64,000 nucleotides of DNA from Beta vulgaris subsp. vulgaris (GCF_026745355.1 NC_079209.1:15427894-15491893), one strand, 5' to 3'; positions 11,967 through 22,282 are shown, numbered from the stretch's first letter. Notes: generated by a model not told the origin, from the sequence alone. A program made the numbers and translations.

Positions 11967-12711
11967 TGTTGGAACATTTATAGGGTAATGGGTTTGAAAC
12001 TCATATGGGTATGTACTAGAAGAGGAGGACGTCTAGTATGCAAAAGGCTAGAGTGCATCAAGTGGCAAAACGCATTGATAAACCAAGGGAGACAGAAGAC
12101 TGGCCGCGAGTCGCGACAACCGTCGCGAGTCGCGACCAGTGGCCCGTCGCGAGTCGCGACAGGCGTCGCGGGTCGCGACCAGCGCCTCGCGACTCGCGAG
12201 CTTCTTCGCGAGTCGCGACGTGTCTTCTGCCTTGGAATGCGAAAAGATGCCTTGACGGTTTTATGTCCGTTGTGATGTTATGGTCTCATTTTAATGACCT
12301 TTAAGGTCCTTAAATCAGTAGATTAAAGGCCTTTGATGGGTGATTAAAATGGGGTTATGGGTTTAACTACTCTAGTCAATGAAAGGTTTATTTTTCCTAT
12401 ATAAACCTTGGGATTCCTATGAGTGAGAGGTTAGAAGAAAAATCAGATTTTCTATACTCTCAAACACTTCTTGCTTTGCTTAAGAGAAACCTTGCAATCT
12501 TCTCTTGAGTGTTCTTCACAAACACAAAACACAAGTTCTTGTTGATTCACTTAGAAGATCATCTAAGTGGATTGTTTCTCTCCATTGTATCTCATTAGTT
12601 ATTTCGTGGTAACCCGGTGATCCTAGAGGGGCGAAATTAAACTAATAGGAAATAGTAGTTTCCGTGCCTTGGAGTGGATATCCGGTTCTCTCATTGATCA
12701 CAATCCTAACA
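11967..12711 (+). repeat. 5' LTR of the nested copia element
   Basis: Starts TGTTGGAACATTTATAGG and ends CACAATCCTAACA. A TATA box (tatataaa, 12398-12405) marks the promoter, so transcription likely starts near 12430. The U3 part contains a CpG-rich palindromic array listed separately. Small ORFs inside are fortuitous. Confidence 0.93.
12108..12222. repeat. CpG-rich palindromic array (cgcgagtcgcg) in the U3 of the LTR
   Basis: About six copies of a 12-14-bp motif, tcgcgagtcgcgac or close variants including its near-palindromic inverse ctcgcgactcgcgag, are spaced about 20 bp apart. It lies about 180-290 bp upstream of the TATA box and is repeated in the 3' LTR at 17729-17843. It stands out sharply from the AT-rich surroundings. 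Its position suits an enhancer or a methylation target; that function is inference. Confidence 0.85.
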
Positions 12712-12713
12712 AT

Positions 12714-12728
12714 CTATTAGTTTAATTT
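12714..12728 (+). promoter_or_regulatory. Primer-binding position, complementary to the element's own LTR
   Basis: Two bases after the 5' LTR lies ctattagtttaattt. It does not resemble the usual initiator-tRNA site (tggtatcagagc). It is the exact reverse complement of aaattaaactaatag at 12634-12648 inside the same LTR (also kept at 18260-18274 in the 3' LTR). The two can form a 15-bp stem in the RNA, or one can prime on the other. Confidence 0.6.
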
Positions 12729-12745
12729 ATCATTTATTTTCGGAT

Positions 12746-13600
12746 ATGGCTCAATCACTCAAGGACATGACTATGAACTTCCAAAAGTTGGATAAGTTTG
12801 AGGGGGTGGGCTATCGTAGGTGGCAAAAGAAGATGCACTTCTTGTTGACCGCCTTGAATGTGGTGTATGTTTTATCAACTCCTATGCCACCACTCCCGGA
12901 AGATGGAGAGGAAGAGCCTCTTGAGACTACTAGGAAGAGGATAAAGTGGGAGAATGATGACTACATTTGTCGTGGTCATATTCTCAACTCTCTTACCGAC
13001 CCGTTGTTTGATCTCTACCAAAATGTGGAGAGTGCAAAGGAACTTTGGGATGCTCTTGAGGCCAAGTACATTTCGGAAGATGCTTCAAGTAAGAAATTCC
13101 TTGTTAGTAATTTTAATTCTTTTAAAATGACTAATGATCGGCCTATTATGGAGCAATTCCATGAGGTTCATCATATTTTTGAACCAAATAAGATCACATG
13201 GTATGGTGATGGATGAGGCAATTGCGGTTGCCTCAATCATTGACAAATTACCAAATTCTTGGAAAAGATACAAAACATCTTTTAAAACATAAAAAGGAAG
13301 ACATGTCCAGGAGCAATTAGGAACTCATCTTCGTATTGAAGAGGGGATCCGGGCTCAGATGGGGTAAGGATACTACTCCTAGTATTCCTAAATCTACCGC
13401 TAATTTGGTAGAGGTTGGTGGGTCTAGTAAGACCAAGAAATCCAACAAAACAACAACAACAACAATAACAAAACCAATGTTGCAAACAAGAAGAGGAAGA
13501 CCCTCTCTTGTTGATATGCAATGGTCTTCATCTTAAGAGGATTGTCCTTCTAACAACAAGAAGAAGACAAAGAACACACAACCTAGTGTTGTTCAAACCA
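12746..13600 (+). pseudogene. Copia gag, truncated by stops
   Basis: Starts ATG only 34 bases after the LTR with MAQSLKDMTMNFQKLDKF, followed by the typical gag block (GYRRWQKKMHFLLTALNVVYVL, ICRGHILNSLTD, SAKELWDALEAKYISEDASS). Gag normally forms the cytoplasmic particle that packages the RNA. The frame is lost at the TGA near 13214, in the FNSFKM...MEQFHEV region, and the following DEAIAVASIIDKLP-like stretch is in another frame. No CCHC knuckle can be read. Dead copy. Confidence 0.88.
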
Positions 13601-13634
13601 AGGTAACAATGCACATGTTAATGTAATTGAAGAA

Positions 13635-14314
13635 ATGCATTTTGTTGCTATGATTTCTGAAATTATGTGTGTGCAGGTTGATGATTCTTGGTGGATAGAT
13701 TCGGGAGCCTCTAGACATGTGTGCAATAACAAGGAGTTCTTCAAGTCTTTGAAAGATTTGGATGATGGTCCAATCTTGTATATGGGGAATGATTCTACGG
13801 TAAAGGCTAGAGGTATAGGCCAAGTAGAATTATTGTTAACCTCGGGAAATACTTTAACTCTCCGGGATGTTGCTTATGTACCGGAAGTTAAGAAGAATCT
13901 TGTGTCAGGAGTCTCTTGAATAAGTATGGTTTTAAAGTTGTTTTTGAGTCGGATAAATTTGTACTTTCAAAGGGTGGTATTTTTGTTGGACAAGGTTTCT
14001 TTTGTAATGGAATGTTTAAATTTAGTATTGATAATAAAATTGGTACTAGTTCTATTTACATGCTTGATGTTTCTTCTCTATGGCACAATCGTTTATGTCA
14101 TGTGAATTATCGTAGATTATATGACATGTCTAAAATGGGGTTGATACCTCCTTTCGATTTAAAGTTAGAGAAGTGTCACACTTGCGTGCTAAATAAAATT
14201 ACAAAAAATCCTTATCCTAGTGTGACTAGACAAACGGTATTGCTTGAATTGGTGCATAGTGACTTGTGTGACTTTCATAGTTCACCTTCTTTAGGAAATA
14301 AAAATATATTGTAA
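13635..14314 (+). pseudogene. Copia protease and GAG-pre-integrase region
   Basis: Aspartic protease with the intact catalytic motif WWIDSGASRHVCN (about 13690) and the later LTLRDVAYVPEVKKNLVS segment. It breaks at the TGA near 13918 and continues in a new frame as the pre-integrase domain (LWHNRLCHVNYRRL, then KCHTCVLNKITKNPYPS and LVHSDLCDF). A further frameshift near 14310 separates it from integrase. Confidence 0.88.
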
Positions 14315-15256
14315 CTTTTATTGATGATTTTTCAAGGTTTTGTTACATACATTTATTATTTACTAAAGATGAAGCACTAGAAAAGTTTAAGACTTTTAAA
14401 ATCGAAGTGGAACTCCAACTTAATCAAAAGATTAAAGGAAAAATTGACAATAGAGGTCTGAACTTTGGGTGATAATTTTTAAAAGGTCTCAACTATTGAT
14501 TAACCTGTGTAGGTCCCAACTTTAGGGGGTCTTAACTTTTAGCGGGCCTTAGTGACTTAAGGCTGTTTAATAGGCCATCACTTGTAAAACTTGCGTCACA
14601 TCAGAAGGGTTAATTGAGGGAGGGATCTAGAAACTAGTTGAGATTTTAAAAAAAATCTTCAATTTTAAGTCGTCGAGGCCCGCTAAAAGTTAAGACCCCC
14701 TAAAGTTGGGACCTACACAGGTTAATCAAAAGTTCAGACCTCTTAAAAATTATCACCCAAAGTTCATACCTCTATTGTCAATTTTTCCAAGATTAAAAGA
14801 CTTCGAACGGATAGGGGTGGTGAATATTATAATCCAAGTTATTTTAGTTCCATTGGTGTAATTCATGAAACAACCGCCCCATACTCACCTCAAAGTAATG
14901 GTATAGCGGAAAGGAAAAATAGGGTCCTAAAAGAAATGGTTAATACCATGCTTTCTAATTCGGGTCTTAATGACGGTTTTTGGGGTGATGCAATTTTAAC
15001 TGCATGTTACATTTTAAATCGAGTTCCTAATAAAAGGAATAAGACTACCCCTTATGAACTTTGGTGTAATAAAAAGCCTAATCTCAATTACCTTAAGGTA
15101 TGGGGTTGTAGGGCAATTGTCAAATTGACGGAACCTAAAAGGAAAACTTTAGGTGAAAAAGGAATTGATTGCATTTTTATAGGCTATGCGGTACATAGCA
15201 AAGCCTATAGGTTTTATGTCATTGAGCCCAATGACTTTGTCTCTATTCATCCGTGA
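14315..15256 (+). pseudogene. Copia integrase, split by a MITE
   Basis: The integrase core reads FIDDFSRFCY at about 14320, is interrupted by a 352-bp Mutator-like MITE, and resumes with DRGGEY, PYSPQSNGIAERKNR (about 14880) and the C-terminal TPYELWCNKKPNLNYLKVWGC. With the MITE duplication removed, the coding text on both sides joins without loss. It ends at a TGA near 15254-15256 and a frame change before the reverse transcriptase. Confidence 0.9.
14437..14788. mobile_element. Mutator-like MITE, 352 bp, with ~110-bp inverted ends
   Basis: Ends ggaaaaattgacaatagagg and its inverse, and the inverted arms continue for roughly 110 bp each (landmarks: aggtcccaactttaggggg and its inverse). It is flanked by perfect 9-bp duplications aagattaaa at 14428-14436 and 14789-14797. 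Nine-base duplications with long inverted ends are the Mutator signature. It has no coding capacity and is the innermost and youngest insertion of the nest. Confidence 0.92.
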
Positions 15257-17082
15257 TAGAGTCAAGGGATGCAATATTTGATGAGACTAGATTCTCATCG
15301 ATTCCAAGACCAAAGGACATGATACCTAGTACTAGTTCCAATGTTGTAGATGACATTTCAAATGATCATGATACTACAACACCGGAAATTAGGAAAAGTA
15401 AACGAATTAGAAAAGAGAAATCTTTTGGACCGGATTTTCAACTATATTTAGTTGAAGGGTCAAGGGAGTCAATTTCGACTCAAATTTCATATTGTTACAA
15501 TATGGAGGAGGATCCTAGGTCCTTTGATGAGGCTATGAAGTCTCATGATTCTGCTTTCTGGAAAGAGGCAGTGAATGATGAAATGGATTCTATAATGGGT
15601 AATCACACTTGGATTTTAGCTAATTTACCTCCCGGTTGCAAACCCCTAGGTTGTAAATGGATTTTTGTAAGGAAAAAGAAAATCGATGGAACCATACTAA
15701 AACATAAGGCCCGGTTAGTGGTCCAAGGTTTTAGGCAAAGATATGGTATCGATTACTTTGATACTTATGCTCCAGTAGCTAGAATAGCTACTATTAGACT
15801 ATTGATAGCATTAGCTGCGATTCATGGTCTAGTAATTCACCAAATGGATGTAAAAACTGCTTTTCTTAATGGTGAATTGGAGGAGGAAGTGTACATGAAT
15901 CAACCTGAAGGGTTTGTGGTTAAAGGTCAAGAAACTAAAGTTTGCAAATTAGTTAGATCTTTGTATGGTCTTAAACAAGCACCTAAGCAATGGCATCAAA
16001 AATTTGATGAAGTTGTGTTGTCTAGTGGGTTCAAAATAAATCAGTCCGATAAGTGTGTATATAGCAAATTTGATAATAACGGTAAAGGAGTTATAATTTG
16101 CTTATATGTTGATGATATGCTTATTTTTGGGACTGATTTGGAACAAGTGGAAAAGACCAAAGTCTTCCTTTCCTCTAGCTTCTCCATGAAAGATTTGGGT
16201 GAAGCGGATGTTATTCTAGGTATTAGAATAATAAGAGGGAAAGGGTCGTTTTCTTTATCACAATCTCATTATATTGAGAAAGTGGTCAAGAGGTATAATG
16301 AGTCAAATTCGACTCATTTTGCTACTCCTATGGATCCTAGTATTCACTTGGTTCCGAGTAGTGGTACTCCAATTTCACAATTGGAGTATGCAAGCTTAAT
16401 TGGAAGCTTGATGTATGCTATGACTAGCACTCGGCCGGATATAGCCTTTGCTATTGGCAAGCTCAGTAGGTATACTAGTAATCCTAGTATGTTGCATTGG
16501 CAAGCATTGAGAAGAGTGTTAAGGTACTTGAATAAGACCTTGGATTATGTCATAACATACAATAGAGAACCTTCTATCTTAGAAGGTTACTCGGATGCTA
16601 GTTGGATTTCGAATAAGGAAGATTATTCATCCACTAGTGGTTGGGTGTTTCTTCTTGGAGGAGGTGCCATTTCATGGGCATCCAAGAAGCAAACATGTAT
16701 AACGGATTCCACTATGGCATCGGAATTCATTGCTTTGGCTTCTTGTTGCCAAGAAGCGGAATGGCTAAGGAATGTGTTGAGTGAGGTGGACTTATGGGTG
16801 AAACCAATGTCACCTCTTGCTATCCATTGTGATAGTGCATCAACCATAGCTAAAGCATATAGTGAAGTCTACAATGGCAAGTCAAGGCACATTGGAGTTA
16901 GACATAGCTATGTGCGGGAAATGATAAGGAATAGTTGTATAACTATTAATTTTGTTCGGTCTAGTTTGAACTTGGCGGATACGTTTACAAAACCGTTGTC
17001 AAGGGAACTAGTGAACAAAATGAACAAAGGGATGGGTCTTAAGCCTATTGATCAACCTATGGTGAAGGAAAACTCTATTTGA
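15253..17082 (+). CDS. Copia reverse transcriptase-RNase H, long open frame
   Basis: An open frame of about 600 codons that is still intact, although gag and integrase upstream are broken. Order: a variable linker; the RT start [83 protein letters not shown]; the catalytic ICLYVDDMLIFG near 16100; FSMKDLGEADVILGI; then RNase H with GYSDASWISN, STSGWVFLLGG and ADTFTKPLSRE at the C-terminus. The RNA- and DNA-dependent polymerase and RNase H motifs look complete. The start is not a true start codon: in the family this domain is released from one polyprotein. Confidence 0.93.
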   Translation: MIESRDAIFDETRFSSIPRPKDMIPSTSSNVVDDISNDHDTTTPEIRKSKRIRKEKSFGPDFQLYLVEGSRESISTQISYCYNMEEDPRSFDEAMKSHDSAFWKEAVNDEMDSIMGNHTWILANLPPGCKPLGCKWIFVRKKKIDGTILKHKARLVVQGFRQRYGIDYFDTYAPVARIATIRLLIALAAIHGLVIHQMDVKTAFLNGELEEEVYMNQPEGFVVKGQETKVCKLVRSLYGLKQAPKQWHQKFDEVVLSSGFKINQSDKCVYSKFDNNGKGVIICLYVDDMLIFGTDLEQVEKTKVFLSSSFSMKDLGEADVILGIRIIRGKGSFSLSQSHYIEKVVKRYNESNSTHFATPMDPSIHLVPSSGTPISQLEYASLIGSLMYAMTSTRPDIAFAIGKLSRYTSNPSMLHWQALRRVLRYLNKTLDYVITYNREPSILEGYSDASWISNKEDYSSTSGWVFLLGGGAISWASKKQTCITDSTMASEFIALASCCQEAEWLRNVLSEVDLWVKPMSPLAIHCDSASTIAKAYSEVYNGKSRHIGVRHSYVREMIRNSCITINFVRSSLNLADTFTKPLSRELVNKMNKGMGLKPIDQPMVKENSI

Positions 17083-17573
17083 TGTCTAATACAACGTTAG
17101 ATCTCAAATTCAAGGAGGATAGTACTTCTCAAGAGGTTGGGAGCACTTGTTTAATACATCCCGAGGTTAGTGCTTGTTGCTACAATGATAAAGAGGTTGA
17201 ATTTTATTCTTAATAAATCTTTGATAAGGTGCTCAATTGTAGGAGCATGTCCGGAAAGATTTACCTATGTAAGCTAGAAGTTTGGCCGCTTCATCAAGTC
17301 TAGGCTTGACTTGGAATGCTTATGAATGGATATGGACACCAAGGCTTCATAGGTGTCGGAGGTTTTAAGAACCTAGTTTATGTTTGTGTGTATTAGTAAC
17401 TTCAATAATTTGTAATGGTTATATGATTCAAAGCTTTGTCTATCATTATGATCTAAATTATTGTAAAGATTACTTTTACTAAATGGAAATTCAATCGTTA
17501 GATATTTCCATGATGCATGAACATGTGTGTTTGCGATTTATAGCAAGTTGAAAAACTTTTCAACATTACCCTA

Positions 17574-17588
17574 AAATGGGAGGAGGAT
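17574..17588 (+). promoter_or_regulatory. Polypurine tract of the nested copia element
   Basis: aaaatgggaggagga precedes the 3' LTR directly; it marks the plus-strand primer and the LTR start at 17589. Confidence 0.8.
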
Positions 17589-18337
17589 TGTTGGAACATT
17601 TATAGGGTAATGGGTTTGAAACTCATAAGGGTATGTACTAGAAGAGGAGGAGGTCTAGTATGCAAAAGGCTAGAGTGCATCAAGTGGCAAAACGCATTGA
17701 TAAACCAAGGGAGACAGAAGACTGGCCGCGAGTCGCGACAACCGTCGCGAGTCGCGACCAGTGGCCCGTCGCGAGTCGCGACAGGCGTCGCGGTCGCGAC
17801 CAGCGCCTCGCGACTCGCGAGCTTCTTCGCGAGTCGCGACGTGTCTTCTGCCTTGGAATGCGAAAAGATGCCTTGACGGTTTTATGTCCGTTGTGATGTT
17901 ATGGTCTCATTTTAATGACCTTTAAGGTCCTTAAATCAGTAGATTAAAGGCCTTTGATGGGTGATTAAAATGTGGGTTATGGGTTTAACTACTCTAGTCA
18001 ATGAAAGGTTTATTTTTCCTATATAAACCTTGGGATTCCTATGAGTGAGGGATTTAGAAGAAGAAAAATCAGATTTTCTATACTCTCAAACACTTCTTGC
18101 TTTGCTTAAGAGAAACCTTGCAATCTTCTCTTGAGTGTTCTTCACAAACACAAAACACAAGTTCTTGTTGATTCACTTAGAAGATCATCTAAGTGGATTG
18201 TTTCTCTCCATTGTATCTCATTAGTTATTTCGTGGTAACCCGGTGATCCTAGAGGGGCGAAATTAAACTAATAGGAAAGCGTAGTTTCCGTGCCTTGGAG
18301 TGGATATCCGGTTCTCTCATTGATCACAATCCTAACA
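17589..18337 (+). repeat. 3' LTR of the nested copia element
   Basis: Begins TGTTGGAACATTTATAGG and ends CAATCCTAACA, followed by the duplication caata at 18338-18342. It is nearly identical to the 5' LTR; visible differences include aagggtatg versus atgggtatg, a one-base deletion in the CpG array (gcgtcgcggtcg) and an extra gaa near 18060. It repeats the TATA box and the self-complementary aaattaaactaatag. Confidence 0.93.
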
Positions 18338-18342
18338 CAATA

Positions 18343-19440
18343 CAAGCCATTAATTGACAGAATGACAGCTAGAGCTCAAGGCTGGGTTGCTAAGCTCCTC
18401 TCCTATGCTGGCAGGCTTCAGCTTGTGAGAAGCATTCTCAGTAGTATGCAAAACTACTGGGGTCATATCTTTCCTCTGCCTAAAAAAGTCATCAAAGCAG
18501 TTGAGGGTATCTATAAAAAAATCCTATGGACTATTGATTCCAAGAAGACCCCTGTTGCTTGGTCAACTTTCTATCATCCTAAAGCAAGTTGGGGATGGAA
18601 TTAAGTGAACATGGAATTGTGGAACAAAGCCGCCATCTCAAAGCTTCTATGGGATGTTGCTTTCTAGTTTGACAAGTTATGGGTGAAATGGGTTAATGCC
18701 TACTATATTAAAAGGCTTGACATCAATACAGTGGCTATTAGTGCCAACTCCTCTTGGTTGTTGAGGAAAATTATAGACTGTAGGGGTCTGTTGAATGTTA
18801 TTGGAGGTGTACTGCTATTACTATTGAAGACAAATTCAGCATCAAAAAGGCTTATAATCTTCTTCTGGGTGATTTTCCTAGAGTTAAATGGAAAAGATTG
18901 ATTTGCAACAACCAGGCTACACCTAAAAGTAAATTTGACCTATGAATGGCTTTACAGAACAGACTTGCAAGTTGCAACCACTAATAGGCTCAATAATTAG
19001 AACATCCCATGTAGCAAAGAATGCAGTTTATGAGAGGCTGTTGATGAATCTACACAACACTTATTCTTTGCTTGTTTTTATGCTGCTGATATTTAGGCTG
19101 CGCTCATGTCTATCAAATTCTTCACTCCTCTAACTATGTTGGAGGATTTGATGTTCAGAGAAGACAAGTTATTACAAAAGCTCGAGGTTGTAGCAGGTTT
19201 GCAAGATTATATACTATGTGTTTTACTGAGAAAATCTATATTGTGTGGAAACAGAGAAATAACAAAATCTTTAATGGCAATTGTGTCTCTAGCCATCAGG
19301 TTGTTAAAGATATCATCTTCAATGTTGCCTGTAAGTGCAAAGAGGAGGGTAGAAAAATTTTGTTGTTGTAAGGCCTCTGGTGTCTGTTGCTTGCTTGTGC
19401 GCAGCTTCTGTTGCCTCCCTACTGAGCTTGTTCAATAGTT
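18343..19440 (+). pseudogene. LINE ORF2 3' part (thumb, zf-RVT region)
   Basis: Continuation of the LINE after the copia insertion: PLIDRMTARAQGW, SYAGRLQLVRSILSSMQNYW, FPLPKKVIKAVEGIYKKILW, all characteristic of plant L1 ORF2 downstream of the reverse transcriptase. Later short pieces near 18700-19430 match the zinc-finger zf-RVT region only weakly and are broken by stops. Confidence 0.85.
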
Positions 19441-19770
19441 GGCTTGTTTGTGGTGTTTGGTTGTAACTATCTTACCTTTTTTTTTTGGTAGTCAATAGAA
19501 ATTTTGAATTGCCAAAAAAAATATTTATAAAATACTAATTGAGATAAGTGAAACAAGACCCGCACATGACTATATATTTTCTTATAAATTGTGAAGATTC
19601 CAAATGAAAAAATTTTATCTAATCTCTATCATATCCAGAATCTCATATTCACACAATCACACTTTTCTTATCTGTTCAAAATTTATGGTTACGTACATAA
19701 TTATTTTTTATTTTTGTAGAAAATCCTATCTCATTTTCCAAGATAGTGTTAAATAAGAGGGAGTATTATG

Positions 19771-19985
19771 CAATTGGTTTTTTAGTTAATTAATTTGTTT
19801 AGCTAAAACATAATATTTTCTCTACAATTATGTTAAATATTTAGTTTTCTTATCAATATATCTTTTATATTTTGCCTTTTTTTCCAAACCCATTAATCCT
19901 CCACTTCTGTTAACTAGGAAACTAAAAAAATCCCCCCAAAACTATACTGCAAGTTGCTGCCATCTACACTCATATTTCACTCCCC
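19771..19985 (+). repeat. Left arm of a 200-bp inverted repeat pair
   Basis: The segment with tcaatatatcttttat, a C-rich part, and gccatctacactcatatttcac is found inverted at 22960-23185. The two arms enclose about 3 kb of Helitron and duplicated DNA. A run of 14 C follows at 19982. Confidence 0.6.
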
Positions 19986-20426
19986 CCCCCCCCCCAAAAC
20001 TTTACTGCAACTTGCCACAAAACTCATTTGAAAATAACCACTACACACCTAATTATTTTCGAACAATTTAACAAAGGGGGGTTTCCATAAGAAAGATGTA
20101 ATGCCCCTTATTGGGAATTTATGATACAAGTAACAATTTTCTCCTTAACTTTCCTATTTATGCTTGTTTTTAACCTTGCAGCCATTATTGTTTCTTCATG
20201 GGACAAGAAATTGATGAATGAAGCTCAACAACTTTTATGTCCCAAAAGGCTAAGAAATCACGTGAAGCTATATGTCACCCAAAATAAATATGGTTTTTGA
20301 AATTGCATTATAAATCTGAATACTATTTTATGTTCCTCCACCTTCTCCTCTAAACTCTAAAGTGAAACTCAAGTTATGAAGTAATTTTTTTTATCTTTTT
20401 TCACTTGGAATCCTGGCACTATTTAT

Positions 20427-20987
20427 ACTAATTACATATGCACGCGATACGGGCATGACAATCTTAGGTAGGTATATACAAATGGACATGTTTTTTATCT
20501 AAAATTATTTTGGTTGTGATGTAAATTATTGAGGTTCTTTTGTAAATGTTATTATCTTTTTAAATTAAAGGTGAATGATTTTTAATTGTTCAATACCGTT
20601 ATTGAAAAAGTTGGTAGATAATTTAATAATTTCTTTTCGCGACTTTAGTATAGTTCTTTAACAATTATAAATGCTAATAAACTATATTGTTTGAACTTTG
20701 TAAATATGAAATATTATGTTATCACGATATATTGCAAACTTTTTTTGGTTGAAAATTCTAATTGATTTCCTGAATTAATTGTGTCAATCTAGTTTGTCAA
20801 GTTCTCATTGTTATTGCATATTCTATTTTTGACCTACTCATATAGCAAGTTTCATTGATTCTCATTTTTTTAATTTTTTATAAAAAGAAAAAAATTGTTT
20901 TTTAAATTAATTAAGGGTATTCTAGTCACTTAAAAAGAGGACACAACACCTCCTCCCTTGGCTTATATAATAAAGATTTAGAAAAAA
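20427..20987 (-). mobile_element. Non-autonomous Helitron, minus strand
   Basis: Read on the minus strand, the 5' end is TCTAAATCTTTATTATATAAGC and continues ccaagggaggaggtgttgtg. This is closely related to the Helitron start at 21752. The 3' end is gcccgtatcgcgtgcatatg followed by taattagt, a degenerate CTAGT-type end after a gc-rich hairpin. No coding sequence. The 3' terminus is degenerate, so borders are approximate. Confidence 0.55.
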
Positions 20988-21751
20988 TATAATTTGATTC
21001 GTCTCAATTAGTACTTTATTAATATTCAATCGTTACAATTTTTACTAATATGTAATGAAAGTTATTTAAATTTAAAGATGTGCTTAGAAAGACGCGCACA
21101 AAAAAGTGACAAGGATTAAAAAAGAGAGAGAGAGAGTAATTTGGAACATTCTACTGTTTATTTACTTCCATGATTACCTGCTGGACCAAAAAAAGTTATG
21201 TGTAGTGTTATCTAAACTATATTGTTTGAACTTTGTAAATATGAAATATTATGTTATCACGATATATTGCAAATTTTTTTTGGTTGAAAATTCTAATTGA
21301 TTTCCTGAATTAATTGTGTCAATCTAGTTTGTCAAGTTCTCATTGTTATTGCATATTCTATTTTTGACCTACTCATATAGCAAGTTTCATTGATTTCTCA
21401 TTTTTTAATTTTTTATAAAAAGAAAAAAATTGTTTTTTAAATTAATTAAGGGTATTCTAGTCACTTAAAAAGAGGACACAACACCTCCTCCCTTGGCTTA
21501 TATAATAAAGATTTAGAAAAAATATAATTTGATTCGTCTCAATTAGTACTTTATTAATATTCAATCGTTACAATTTTTACTAATATGTAATGAAAGTTAT
21601 TTAAATTTAAAGATGTGCTTAGAAAGACGCGCAAAAAAAGTGACAAGGATTAAAAAAGAGAGAGAGAGAGAGTAATTTGGAACATTCTACTGTTTATTTA
21701 CTTCCATGATTACCTGCTGGACCAAAAAAAGTTATGTGTAGTGTTATCTAA
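20681..21751. repeat. Tandem duplication, two copies of a 535-bp unit
   Basis: Copy 1 is 20681-21215 and copy 2 is 21216-21751. Both start actatattgtttgaactttg and end with gtagtgttatctaa. They differ only in a few A/T run lengths, one C/A change and the number of ga repeats, so the duplication is recent. The unit spans part of a Helitron end, part of the ctccctccgt MITE family and a (ga)n tract. The ORF at 21106 is fortuitous. Confidence 0.92.
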
Positions 21752-22282
21752 TCTATACATCTATCTCTATTATATAAGCCAAGGGTGGAGGTGTGGTGTC
21801 CTCTTTTGAAGTGACCAAAATACCCTTAATGATCTAATCAATGGAAAAAAAAATTACAAAAGCAAATCATTTAAAAATTCTCATTCCAACTTGCCATTTA
21901 AAACAAGTTTAAAATGGTATATGCATCAAATACTTCAATCAAAAATTAAATGGACAAAATATTTATACCTTATAAAAAAAGATGGCATACATAACGTGCA
22001 CATGAAAAGTCTGAACATTCAGTTTCTTTGATACTATTTAATTTAGTTAAACCAACTCATTATTTTTGTTCTTTCTGTTCAATATTCATTCACAAAAAAT
22101 TAATGTTAACAATCACTCACAACTTTTTATTTTTTTACATTAGCGAATTAATATATCTAAATTCATCTAATTGTTGAATTTTTCACATTTAAGTTTAATC
22201 ATAAATAAAGTACGAATGGAGTATCTAATAGAATAACAAATTTTGAAATTAACGCACGCATCGCGTGCATATGAAAGCTAGT
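21752..22282 (+). mobile_element. Non-autonomous Helitron
   Basis: The 5' end TCTATACATCTATCTCTA lies after an A. The 3' end is ctagt at 22278-22282, preceded by the hairpin gcacgcatcgcgtgc. TC at the start, CTRRT at the end and a hairpin about 10 bases before it are the Helitron signature, and no target duplication is expected. It encodes no RepHel protein. The base after the end is A instead of the expected T, probably because another Helitron begins there. Confidence 0.72.

Larger units (their letters stand above)
11967..18337 (+). mobile_element. Full-length Ty1/copia retrotransposon inside the LINE
   Basis: A 6.4-kb element in the order LTR, gag, protease, integrase, reverse transcriptase, RNase H, LTR, flanked by caata duplications. 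The two LTRs (745 and 749 bp) differ at only about eight places by eye, which points to a fairly recent insertion. Gag and integrase are nevertheless broken and the integrase carries a MITE, so the element is no longer autonomous. The coding order with integrase before reverse transcriptase defines it as copia, not gypsy. Confidence 0.95.
10788..19518 (+). mobile_element. 5'-truncated L1-type LINE, itself interrupted by a copia element
   Basis: The LINE body occupies 10788-11966 and 18343-19518. It ends in a short A-rich tail (gccaaaaaaa) and is flanked by imperfect 14-bp duplications (10774-10787 and 19519-19532, 12 of 14 bases equal). The 5' end is truncated inside ORF2, as is usual for L1 insertions. 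A complete copia element with its own 5-bp duplication sits inside the reverse transcriptase/zf-RVT boundary. Confidence 0.85.
10671..19763 (+). repeat. MITE of the same family, split by a LINE
   Basis: The left end ctccctccgttttttatcag begins at 10671 and runs to 10787. The same family sequence resumes at 19519 (aaatatttataaaatactaa, then the reverse of the tatatagtcatgtg landmark) and closes near 19763 with gagggag. Everything between is a nested LINE. The inverted copy at 10262-10456 shows what the uninterrupted sequence looked like, which makes the split visible. Confidence 0.65.

Noticed and set aside
11988..12304. Open frames of 88-95 codons rich in Arg/Ser in the LTR (and again at 17610-17896)
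   Set aside because: They come from the CpG-rich palindromic array and appear in several frames of both LTRs; no family resemblance.
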